Shown: positions 1 to 5,046 of the stretch, one piece after another | How the letters are laid out: each line of letters opens with the position of its first letter | Numbering within the stretch: the stretch's first letter is position 1 | Assembly (NCBI GenBank): GCA_002342225.1 | Contig: DDPO01000154.1 | Location: forward strand, 1 to 5,119 | Origin: Bdellovibrionaceae bacterium UBA2466 | Lineage (GTDB): Bacteria; Bdellovibrionota; FAC87; UBA2466 | Direction: 5' to 3' | DNA: 5,119 nt | Program-made: the position numbers and the translations under genes | The notes under the pieces: model-generated | What the model saw: the letters and a program-made list of their open reading frames with translations, nothing else | What the model was told of the DNA's origin: nothing | Databases searched by the model: none

Positions 1-147
1 AAGGGCATCCTCCGCAGCTACAAATGGAAAGCCGGGATCATTGGCGGTGACTCTAGGGAGGATGACGACGGCGATGGAAAATCAAAAAGCAGCTCCGGCA
101 GTAAGAAGAAAAAGAATCAGCCCGGCTGGGCTTCCGATCCGCGCTGA
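1..147 (+). CDS. 3' end of an unidentified gene with a charged low-complexity tail
   Basis: Frame 1 is open from the first base to TGA at 145-147, giving 48 C-terminal residues; the start lies outside the window. The piece begins with a basic, partly hydrophobic stretch (KGILRSYKWKAGIIGG). An acidic patch (REDDDGDG), a Ser/Lys-rich run (KSKSSSGSKKKK) and the end QPGWASDPR follow. This tail looks disordered and carries no domain I recognise, so I assign no function. The stop overlaps the ATG of the next gene by one base (TGATG), the usual arrangement for translational coupling, so this gene is probably in one transcript with the Sel1-protease gene. The reading frame is well supported by that junction and by the lack of any other use for these bases. 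Confidence 0.65.
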   Translation, partial: KGILRSYKWKAGIIGGDSREDDDGDGKSKSSSGSKKKKNQPGWASDPR

Positions 148-1826
148 TGAATTCTTCCCAAAAACCACAACATTCATGGGCTAAATTTGTAAAGTTTGTT
201 GCGGTGTTTGCTCTTATTGTTTCGGGCGTTGCCGTTTTTAGGTCATCAAGACCCGAAGCCCAGGTTAACAAACAGATCGGATACGAAATTGTTGAGCCAT
301 CCCATGATTATCTCTGGAAAAATGCATCCATAAGTGAAATAGCGGAATGGGCAAAAAGGGGGAACGCATCAGCCCAGGGGCTTCTAGCGACGATGTGCTT
401 GAAAGGTGAAAAAGGTGCGCTTCCTAACGCAAGTTTAGCTCTTGAGTGGGGTAAAAAAGCTGCGGCCCAGGGGGATGGTCCGGGTGCTATGGTACTTTAT
501 CATATTTATAATGCTTCAACGGGCATTTCACCCCAATGGAAGAACCCGGAAGAAGCATTAAGATGGTTGCAGGTGGCGGCTGATCATGATGTTACTCGAG
601 CCCAGGTTGTGCTCGGATTAAAGTATTTGTTTGGATTGGATGGACTAAAAAATGATAAGGCCAAAGCCTTCTCCTTATTTAGTAAGGCTGCGGCCATTGG
701 GGATTATGACGCGACCTTCTATATGGGGGAATGTTATGCAAATAGCTGGGGCGTATCCCCAAGCCCACAAATGGCGATCAGATATCTTTCACTTGCTGCG
801 GACGCAGACGACAACTTCTTTTATAAACCTGAGGCGCAAAGAAAACTAGCAGAGGCCTACAAATACGGTTACGGAGTCTCTAAGGACACCCAAAGAGCCT
901 TTGAGTATTTTAGTAAATCTGCCTTTCTTGGTGATTCGACCTCTCAATTGTCCCTGGCCTACGCTTATGAAACAGGTGAGGGTGTTGTGCAAAATAGCTC
1001 CGCTGCACTTGTTTGGCTTTATGTAAACCGTGCCGGCGGGGGGGCAGCCTCTCAAGAAACCGTAAATATGTTTGAGCGATCCTTTGATCAAAACTCCCTT
1101 GTAAAAATTCGAGAAAAAGCAAGGGAGATTATGCAGCAAATCAAGGCCAACGTAGTTCAGAGTTCAACACAAAACCCTGCTCCGATAAGGCCATCAGGAC
1201 CAAAATCATCTGGGACCGGGGTTATCATTTCTTCCAGCGGACTTATTGTCACGGCAGCTCATGTTGTTGAGGGTTCAAGCAAGGTAGAGGTAGTCCTAGT
1301 TGATGGACCTAGAGAAGCGTCCATAGTTGAGATAGACTCAAAAAACGACCTCGCGATTCTTCGAGTTAAAGGATCGGATAATCCCGCAGCACCCTTGGCC
1401 GCTTCCCGGGATGTAAAACTTGGACAACCAGTCTTTACTATCGGCTTTCCCAATACCGATATCCAGGGGGCTAGCCCAAAGTTTACAAGGGGAGAAATCT
1501 CCAGCGTCAGCGGAATTCGTGACGAACCTACCCAATGGCAAATCTCAGTTCCAGTCCAGAATGGAAATTCCGGTAGCCCGCTGTTTGACGAATCTGGGAA
1601 TGTTGTTGGGATTGTGGTCTCCAAACTGAACGCTTTTGAAACGGCAAAGAATACGGGAGACCTAATTCAAAATGTAAATTACGCGGTAAAAAATGCCTAT
1701 CTGTTCCCGATGCTTGAAAAGTTCTCCGACAAACTAGAAGGGCCAAAAAAGAGGGGGTTTTTTAAAAAGTTTGAATCCGTTGTAGAAGATTCAAAAAAAT
1801 CGGTGGTTCTTATCCTTGCATATTAA
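147..1826 (+). CDS. Membrane-anchored Sel1-repeat protein with C-terminal trypsin-like (HtrA-type) serine protease domain
   Basis: The 559-aa product has a basic N-terminus, then a hydrophobic segment at about residues 17-31 (FVAVFALIVSGVAVF) that should act as a signal anchor. About six Sel1-like (TPR-related) repeats fill residues 75-297, recognisable by A-x-x-x-LG-x-x-Y-x-x-G-x-G patterns such as 'LAEAYKYGYGV' and 'LSLAYAYETGEGV'; such repeats usually bind proteins. After a linker (about 335-355) comes a Trypsin_2/DegP-type domain at about 356-495. The triad is His372 (TAAHVV), Asp401 (KNDLAIL) and Ser475 (GNSGSP), with oxyanion-loop residues intact, so an active enzyme is likely. There is no PDZ domain, unlike classical DegP/DegQ. 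The tail (about 496-559) is basic (PKKRGFFKKF) and ends in a hydrophobic SVVLILAY. ATG 147 overlaps the upstream stop and lacks an SD sequence, which suggests reinitiation. Substrate and partner are unknown; envelope protein quality control or regulated proteolysis is inference. Confidence 0.9.
   Translation: MNSSQKPQHSWAKFVKFVAVFALIVSGVAVFRSSRPEAQVNKQIGYEIVEPSHDYLWKNASISEIAEWAKRGNASAQGLLATMCLKGEKGALPNASLALEWGKKAAAQGDGPGAMVLYHIYNASTGISPQWKNPEEALRWLQVAADHDVTRAQVVLGLKYLFGLDGLKNDKAKAFSLFSKAAAIGDYDATFYMGECYANSWGVSPSPQMAIRYLSLAADADDNFFYKPEAQRKLAEAYKYGYGVSKDTQRAFEYFSKSAFLGDSTSQLSLAYAYETGEGVVQNSSAALVWLYVNRAGGGAASQETVNMFERSFDQNSLVKIREKAREIMQQIKANVVQSSTQNPAPIRPSGPKSSGTGVIISSSGLIVTAAHVVEGSSKVEVVLVDGPREASIVEIDSKNDLAILRVKGSDNPAAPLAASRDVKLGQPVFTIGFPNTDIQGASPKFTRGEISSVSGIRDEPTQWQISVPVQNGNSGSPLFDESGNVVGIVVSKLNAFETAKNTGDLIQNVNYAVKNAYLFPMLEKFSDKLEGPKKRGFFKKFESVVEDSKKSVVLILAY
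1802..1806 (+). promoter_or_regulatory. Shine-Dalgarno-like GGTGG for the TTG-start ORF
   Basis: GGTGG lies inside the last codons of the protease gene, nine bases before TTG 1816. It is the only purine-rich SD-like run near that start. It supports TTG 1816 as a real initiation site overlapping the upstream gene. Confidence 0.4.
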
Positions 1827-2073
1827 AACCCTGCTTTCATTGCTGGGTTTTCTTTCTGTTTCTTTCCTGCTCCAGGCAAAAGACACAACCCCCGCCCTTG
1901 CCATCGCCAACCTCACCGATCCCGCCAAGCTGGCGACCCTAAAAGGGGAACGAGCCGCCAACCCAAGGCTTCAGAAGTGTGTCTATTGGCTGGCTTATGC
2001 CGAGGAGCAGCTTGGGGCAAAAGGCAGCTCGAGCCTATTTACACTTGCCCGGATAACAAATTCAGTTATTTAA
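1816..2073 (+). CDS. Short secreted protein, probably truncated remnant of a longer family
   Basis: The 85-aa product starts at TTG, 11 bp inside the end of the protease gene in another frame. Residues 1-22 form a clear signal peptide: basic start, hydrophobic LLSLLGFLSVSFLL, cleavage near QA-KD. The mature part begins TPALAIANLTDPAKLATLK and continues with 'ANPRLQKCVYWLAYAEEQ'. From memory, this stretch resembles the N-terminal part of longer secreted Verrucomicrobial proteins that go on to an HNH-nuclease-like region; I could not verify this. No such second half is present here, and the frame stops after TNSVI. The gene is therefore either a genuine small exported protein or, more likely, a 3'-truncated remnant. 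Position and overlap suggest co-translation with the protease gene. No alternative ATG start exists in this frame. Confidence 0.55.
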   Translation: MHIKTLLSLLGFLSVSFLLQAKDTTPALAIANLTDPAKLATLKGERAANPRLQKCVYWLAYAEEQLGAKGSSSLFTLARITNSVI

Positions 2074-2402
2074 ACAATAAAAAAGAATGAATCGTTTATT
2101 ACGCCGCTCGCAGGCCTAGTGTTTTTTATTATGTGCTGTGTGACGATCTTTCGGATTGGCGTCATCAGGCGCGATCTTGAAAAAACCCGATATGTGGCTT
2201 GAAAAATTACAACTTACTGCGAACGCAGGCTGGGCTGCCCGAAGAGAAAGATCTTACTGAAGAGTATGCGAGACGAAGGCGGAACCAAAAAGAAATGACC
2301 TGGCAAAGATTTAATAAAGAATTGCAAAAATGGGAGGCATACGAGGGTGATAATTGGGGCAACCCTAAGGGTTAAAGCCACAACATCGTCAAAAAGAAAA
2401 AA
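2074..2402. other. Region without a convincing gene; coding-like fragments in several frames
   Basis: The frame of the preceding ORF stays open after its TAA, from 2074 to TGA at 2200-2202. It encodes a hydrophobic membrane-like segment (LAGLVFFIMCCVTIF) followed by IRRDLEKTRYVA, but has no good start. A second frame then gives MWLEKLQLTANAGWAA (from ATG 2193) and stops soon after. A third frame gives the charged run listed separately at 2199-2375. The composition looks coding-like, but continuity would need two frame changes, so a decayed small membrane-protein gene is one reading. A perfect 13-bp dyad AACCCTAAGGGTT sits at 2361-2373 with no T-tract after it, so I do not call a terminator. 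No RNA gene is visible. Confidence 0.35.
2199..2375 (+). CDS. Possible small charged ORF or gene remnant (58 codons)
   Basis: TTG 2199 begins an open frame ending at TAA 2373-2375. The product is highly charged: LPEEKDLTEEYARRRR, then NQKEMTWQRFNKELQKW, ending DNWGNPKG. It would be a short helical, possibly coiled-coil peptide. No SD-like sequence precedes the TTG and no signal peptide is present. It may be the downstream end of the broken gene suggested by the membrane-like frame just upstream. I recognise no family, and it may not be expressed. Confidence 0.2.
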   Translation: MKNYNLLRTQAGLPEEKDLTEEYARRRRNQKEMTWQRFNKELQKWEAYEGDNWGNPKG

Positions 2403-2936
2403 CTAATTTTCAAGTTCGAAACGCATCTTCTCGAATATTTCTTTGCGATCCTGGGCTGATTTCTTTAAAGCAGGACGAATTTTATTAAGATTGTTGCGGA
2501 TTTCTACTAACGGCTCTGTTATTTTATCTGAAATTTCCTTCGCCTTTTGAAGTGCGATTTCCGATTCTTGAAGATTATTGCTCTGCAAGGCAAGTTCAGA
2601 TATTTGTAAGTATTCATTCAATTTCCTATAAAGTGGAAGAAGTTCGCTTAAACCGTTGGTTTGTGTGTCAATTAAATAAATTTCTTCTTTTAAGCTTTGG
2701 CGGATTTCTTTACCAAGAGAACTTCTTATTATCTGTTTATCAAGGACTCCTTCAGCGTATTCTTTGTTTACCGAGAGGACCCCGCTTTTGATGGAGCTAA
2801 TCAAAGCCTCATACCACAAAATTACTGCCTCTTCTGCGTCTTTAAGTGATTTAAATTCTGAATCAGTCGCTGCTATGGGTGAGCCAAGAAGATTTAAGAC
2901 AGAACAAAATAAAAAAAGTAACGCGACTTTCCTCAT
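2403..2936 (-). CDS. Small secreted helical protein of unknown function
   Basis: The 177-aa product begins MRKVALLFLFCSVLNLLG, a typical signal peptide with probable cleavage near residues 22-24 (PIAA-TD). Cys11 lies inside the hydrophobic core without a lipobox, so a lipoprotein is unlikely. The mature part is almost all predicted helix, rich in Glu, Lys and Leu. Heptad-like stretches at about 75-135 (KEIRQSLKEEIYLID, LQESEIALQKAKEISDKI) and 145-175 suggest a coiled coil or helical bundle, perhaps periplasmic. I see no catalytic motif and recognise no family. The ATG at 2936-2934 is chosen because the signal peptide starts there; no SD sequence is evident before it. The gene converges on the plus-strand group upstream and diverges from the PEP-CTERM gene. 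No terminator is visible past its TAG. Confidence 0.75.
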   Translation of the reverse strand: MRKVALLFLFCSVLNLLGSPIAATDSEFKSLKDAEEAVILWYEALISSIKSGVLSVNKEYAEGVLDKQIIRSSLGKEIRQSLKEEIYLIDTQTNGLSELLPLYRKLNEYLQISELALQSNNLQESEIALQKAKEISDKITEPLVEIRNNLNKIRPALKKSAQDRKEIFEKMRFELEN

Positions 2937-3070
2937 TTATTTCAAAATGGATGTTCAACAATAAAACGCAAAGATTAAAATAACCTTTTAAATGACATCA
3001 CCTTGTACTCCGGGGCTCCAAATATGTGTATGTTTTTTGTGTAAGGTGGGGTGTAAATTGGGTTCATTCT

Positions 3071-3088
3071 AGAACACTCCAGAACACT
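3071..3088. repeat. Two AGAACACT copies spaced one helical turn apart
   Basis: AGAACACT occurs at 3071-3078 and again at 3081-3088, a period of exactly 10 bp. TTGGGTT flanks the pair at 3058-3064 and 3088-3094, a period of 30 bp. Repeats on one face of the helix are typical of operator half-sites, but no cognate regulator is known here. Confidence 0.4.
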
Positions 3089-3126
3089 TGGGTTGCACAA
3101 GCAACAGGGTAAGTCGTTAATCCTTC

Positions 3127-3162
3127 TGTATTTAGGGCAAGTGTGTAAGTTTTGTATTTAGG
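3127..3162 (+). repeat. Direct repeat TGTATTTAGG, two copies
   Basis: The ten bases TGTATTTAGG occur exactly at 3127-3136 and 3153-3162, 26 bp apart start to start. GTGTAA lies between them. They lie 54-89 bp upstream of the proposed start of the PEP-CTERM gene. They could be regulatory or a trace of local duplication. Confidence 0.45.
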
Positions 3163-3178
3163 TGAGGTGTGAAGTGGG

Positions 3179-3206
3179 GGTTGAAAAACAGGGCGGGGGG
3201 TGCTTG
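3179..3206 (+). promoter_or_regulatory. Shared 5' leader block, copy 1 (before PEP-CTERM gene)
   Basis: This 28-nt block reads GGTTGAAAAA, C, AGGGC, GGG, GGGTGCTTG. It matches the block at 4164-4191 at 24 of 28 positions. Nine bases separate it from ATG 3216, the same spacing as in copy 2. It ends in TTG (3204-3206), in frame with ATG 3216 and ten bases after an AGGG that could serve as SD, so it could itself hold the start codon. It may be a translation-initiation or RNA regulatory element. Confidence 0.55.
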
Positions 3207-3215
3207 AATAGTAAT

Positions 3216-4040
3216 ATGAGATGGCTACTTGCCGTGTTGGCGTTGGCAGGGGCTTCAGTAAATGCCTCATCGCTCGAAGTCGGGCTTCTTGCAAGATACA
3301 CTTTTAACGGGGACTCCAACGATCAAAGTGGAAACAATAGAAACTCCACAACCGTAAACACAGACTTTGTTTCTGATAGGTTCGGTAATTCATCAAGTGC
3401 GGTAAGGTTTAATGGAGTTAGCAGCTACGTTTATGCAAGCAGCGTCTTAACTACCAATGTTCAGAGCGCTTTTACGATTTCAATGTGGTTTAGGCCTTTC
3501 CTCCTTTCCTCTCGTCCAATTTCTCCGCCTTCCGATTTTAATTATATTCTATTTGAATCAATTGACAGCTTGGGAAATAATCCCACAAGTCCATATCTGT
3601 TTTCAAACGGATTTGATAACAAATTAATTTTCGGAGGGTCTAGTTTTTCTGGGGGCACAACCTCACCCAACTTTTACCAGCAAGACACTTGGAATCATCT
3701 AATCGTAACCGGTGATCTCGCAACTCAAAAACTAAGTATGTTTCTCTTTGGCATAAATTCCTTGGTAGCTAGCGCCGAGTTTAGTTATACCAGTTGGGGT
3801 TCTGAATTCTTTTCAAATATCATTCTTGGTGCCGATCGACTTTTAAGAGATCCAAATGCGTCCTCTGCTTTTGATACTTTCTTTTACGGAGAAATGGATG
3901 ATGTTCGGATTTATGAAAGAGCCTTGTCCAGCACTGAAGCTACAAATCTCAATTCTTTAGAGTCTGTCCCCGAACCCTCCTCGCTTTCGCTTCTCCTCGC
4001 TGGCGGGGCAGTGCTGATGTCTTGCAGACGGAAGTCCTAA
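3216..4040 (+). CDS. Exported LamG-like (concanavalin A-like fold) protein with PEP-CTERM sorting signal
   Basis: From ATG 3216 the product has 274 aa. Residues 1-17 (MRWLLAVLALAGASVNA) are a short signal peptide. A LamG/concanavalin A-like domain spans about 22-248. Its marks are the opening LLARYTFNGDSNDQSGN, then 'AVRFNGVSSYVYAS', 'FTISMWFRP', 'WNHLIVTGD' and the closing DDVRIYERALSSTEATNL. Such domains often bind glycans or act in adhesion; binding here is inferred. Residues 251-274 are a textbook PEP-CTERM tail: VPEP, a hydrophobic helix (SLSLLLAGGAVLMSC) and basic RRKS. This is the substrate signal for an exosortase, which must be encoded elsewhere. The frame is open further upstream (ATG 3162), but I prefer ATG 3216 because it starts the signal peptide directly and aligns with the GTG start of the next gene. 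TTG 3204 is the main alternative. Confidence 0.88.
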   Translation: MRWLLAVLALAGASVNASSLEVGLLARYTFNGDSNDQSGNNRNSTTVNTDFVSDRFGNSSSAVRFNGVSSYVYASSVLTTNVQSAFTISMWFRPFLLSSRPISPPSDFNYILFESIDSLGNNPTSPYLFSNGFDNKLIFGGSSFSGGTTSPNFYQQDTWNHLIVTGDLATQKLSMFLFGINSLVASAEFSYTSWGSEFFSNIILGADRLLRDPNASSAFDTFFYGEMDDVRIYERALSSTEATNLNSLESVPEPSSLSLLLAGGAVLMSCRRKS

Positions 4041-4043
4041 AAT

Positions 4044-4069
4044 AACCAGCCGGCCCCTCCCGGCTTGTT
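4044..4069 (+). terminator. Hairpin after the PEP-CTERM gene, possible terminator
   Basis: AGCCGG (4048-4053) and CCGGCT (4060-4065) form a perfect GC-rich 6-bp stem with a 6-base loop. One mismatch outward, AAC and GTT (4044-4046 and 4067-4069) extend it. It begins three bases after the stop codon. The following bases (GTGCTAATTTG) are only moderately T-rich, so it may be a weak intrinsic terminator or an mRNA 3'-end stabiliser. Confidence 0.5.
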
Positions 4070-4163
4070 GTGCTAATTTGGTGCCAACAATTTGTCACGC
4101 CCTGAGGCTCCCGCACGGGGAATATCCCTTAAAGGCTAAAGAGAAAAGTCGTCACAAAGCGGT

Positions 4164-4191
4164 GGTTGAAAAAGAGGGCTTTGGGTGCTTG
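4164..4191 (+). promoter_or_regulatory. Shared 5' leader block, copy 2 (before BspA-like gene)
   Basis: This 28-nt block reads GGTTGAAAAA, G, AGGGC, TTT, GGGTGCTTG, matching copy 1 (3179-3206) at 24 of 28 positions. Nine bases separate it from GTG 4201. The in-frame TTG at its end (4189-4191) is also conserved. Further upstream the two leaders share no obvious similarity, so the conserved unit is compact. Confidence 0.55.
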
Positions 4192-4200
4192 TTTATTCGA

Positions 4201-5046
4201 GTGAGATCACTCCTCGGCGTATTGCTCCTTTCGGCCTTTTCCGCAAACGCAGATACCCTTGGGGACTGGAATTATTTAGTATCCAATGGAGCAGCAACAA
4301 TCACATTTTACTCCGGAAGCGACAGCGCGGTAGTTATTCCAGGCGAGGTAAACGGATTTCCGGTAGTGAGAGTTGGAGCCGGCGCTTTTTATGGTCGCAC
4401 TAATTTGACCAGCATCGCCATTCCCAACAGCGTGACGAGTATTGGGGAGTCCGCGTTTCAACGTTGCACTAGCCTAACTGCCATTACTATTCCCGAAAGC
4501 GTTACAAGCATTGACATACGGGCTTTTTTGGAATGCACCAGTTTGACCAATGTTTTGTTGCCTACACGTTTTTTGGCCGACTCAGGCTCTATTGGGATAG
4601 TAGGAGAAGTTGCCGCAAATAATCTTGTTCGGTCTCTAGCCAGCACCCTTGCCACCAACACCACCTTCATCAACAACCTTGCCCAAGCGATTGTTTCTGC
4701 CTCCAACAGCTATGGCATTGCCACCCAAAATGGGGTTTCCAATGCCATTACAAACCTCGCAACCAAAACCGAACTAACCAACTCCCTTGCCCAAAGTCGT
4801 GTGGACGGAATCAACAGCGTGTTAAGCAACCCAAACCTTTGGACGCTCTACACGACCAACCAGATTTCAGCTATGGCGATTGGGGATTTGGTTCTAACCC
4901 GAACCAACAACGGCTCCTTCGTCCTTAATTACGACATCGAGCAGAGCGAGGACTTGCAAACCTGGATTCCTTACTCGAGCTACACCTTGCCGATGACCAA
5001 TCTGCCCACTGATAAGGCCTTCGTTCGCATCAAGGCGAAGCAATAG
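4201..5046 (+). CDS. Secreted BspA-type leucine-rich-repeat protein
   Basis: From GTG 4201 the product has 281 aa. Residues 1-17 (MRSLLGVLLLSAFSANA) form the signal peptide. A start module (GDWNYLVSNGAATITFYSG, then AVVIPGEVNGFPVVRVG) leads into three 23-residue LRR_5/BspA repeats at 55-77, 78-100 and 101-123, of the pattern VTSIG-x-x-AF-x-x-CTSLT-x-I-x-IP. BspA-type repeats form curved binding surfaces and are often surface adhesins. Residues 135-215 are a helical Asn/Ala/Thr-rich segment (NNLAQAIVSASNSYG, NAITNLATKTELTNSLAQSR). The C-terminal module (about 225-281) contains SFVLNYDIEQSEDLQTW and ends DKAFVRIKAKQ, a strand-rich ending seen, as I recall, in many Verrucomicrobial exported proteins. 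No PEP-CTERM tail or membrane anchor is present, so release or another attachment route is likely. The frame opens at ATG 4078, but alignment with the PEP-CTERM gene supports GTG 4201 (or TTG 4189). Confidence 0.85.
   Translation: MRSLLGVLLLSAFSANADTLGDWNYLVSNGAATITFYSGSDSAVVIPGEVNGFPVVRVGAGAFYGRTNLTSIAIPNSVTSIGESAFQRCTSLTAITIPESVTSIDIRAFLECTSLTNVLLPTRFLADSGSIGIVGEVAANNLVRSLASTLATNTTFINNLAQAIVSASNSYGIATQNGVSNAITNLATKTELTNSLAQSRVDGINSVLSNPNLWTLYTTNQISAMAIGDLVLTRTNNGSFVLNYDIEQSEDLQTWIPYSSYTLPMTNLPTDKAFVRIKAKQ
4363..4569 (+). repeat. Three tandem 69-bp units encoding BspA leucine-rich repeats
   Basis: Units at 4363-4431, 4432-4500 and 4501-4569 each encode 23 residues with aligned AF, LT and IP positions. 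Units 2 and 3 both begin VTSI. They have diverged considerably at the DNA level, so they are old coding repeats and not a recent expansion. Only three are present, few compared with many BspA-type proteins. Confidence 0.75.

Larger units (their letters stand above)
2937..3215. promoter_or_regulatory. Divergent intergenic region rich in short direct repeats
   Basis: These 279 bp separate the start of the minus-strand gene from the PEP-CTERM gene and should hold the promoters for both. From about 3035 onward the plus strand is strongly G/T-biased and repetitive. GTGTAA occurs at 3039, 3051 and 3143; TTGGGTT at 3058 and 3088; AGAACACT at 3071 and 3081; TGTATTTAGG at 3127 and 3153. A small hairpin (GTTGC-ACAA-GCAAC) lies at 3092-3105. 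I see no -35/-10 pair I would trust. The spacing of the repeats suggests regulator binding or remnants of local duplication. Confidence 0.4.

Noticed and set aside
846..1139. 97-aa minus-strand ORF inside the Sel1-protease gene
   Set aside because: It lies opposite well-supported repeat-coding sequence, has no recognisable motif and no start signal; it is a shadow frame.
1259..1624. 121-aa minus-strand ORF opposite the protease domain
   Set aside because: The plus strand here encodes the intact His/Asp/Ser triad; the minus product is Thr/Ser/Pro-rich noise without features.
2376..2402. T-rich run on the minus strand after the small secreted-protein gene as a terminator
   Set aside because: The T-rich stretch follows the stop directly with no hairpin before it, so it does not fit an intrinsic terminator.
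2552..2964. Two plus-strand ORFs (79 and 66 aa) across the small secreted-protein gene
   Set aside because: The minus-strand reading gives a clean signal peptide and a helical protein through the whole span; the plus frames show no coherent composition.
3093..3122. Possible sigma-70 promoter (TTGCAC with TTAATC 18 bases later)
   Set aside because: The -10 element is poor and the region is repeat-rich, so the match is not better than chance.
3039..3162. CRISPR-like array
   Set aside because: The repeats are only 6-10 bases, of several different types and irregularly spaced, with no Cas genes nearby.
4065..4090. TTGTTG and CAACAA inverted pair downstream of the hairpin
   Set aside because: Short AT-rich arms with a 14-base gap; no reason to think it is more than chance.
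4458..4706. 82-aa minus-strand ORF opposite the BspA-like gene
   Set aside because: The plus strand carries clear LRR and helical coding; the minus ORF has no signal or motif.
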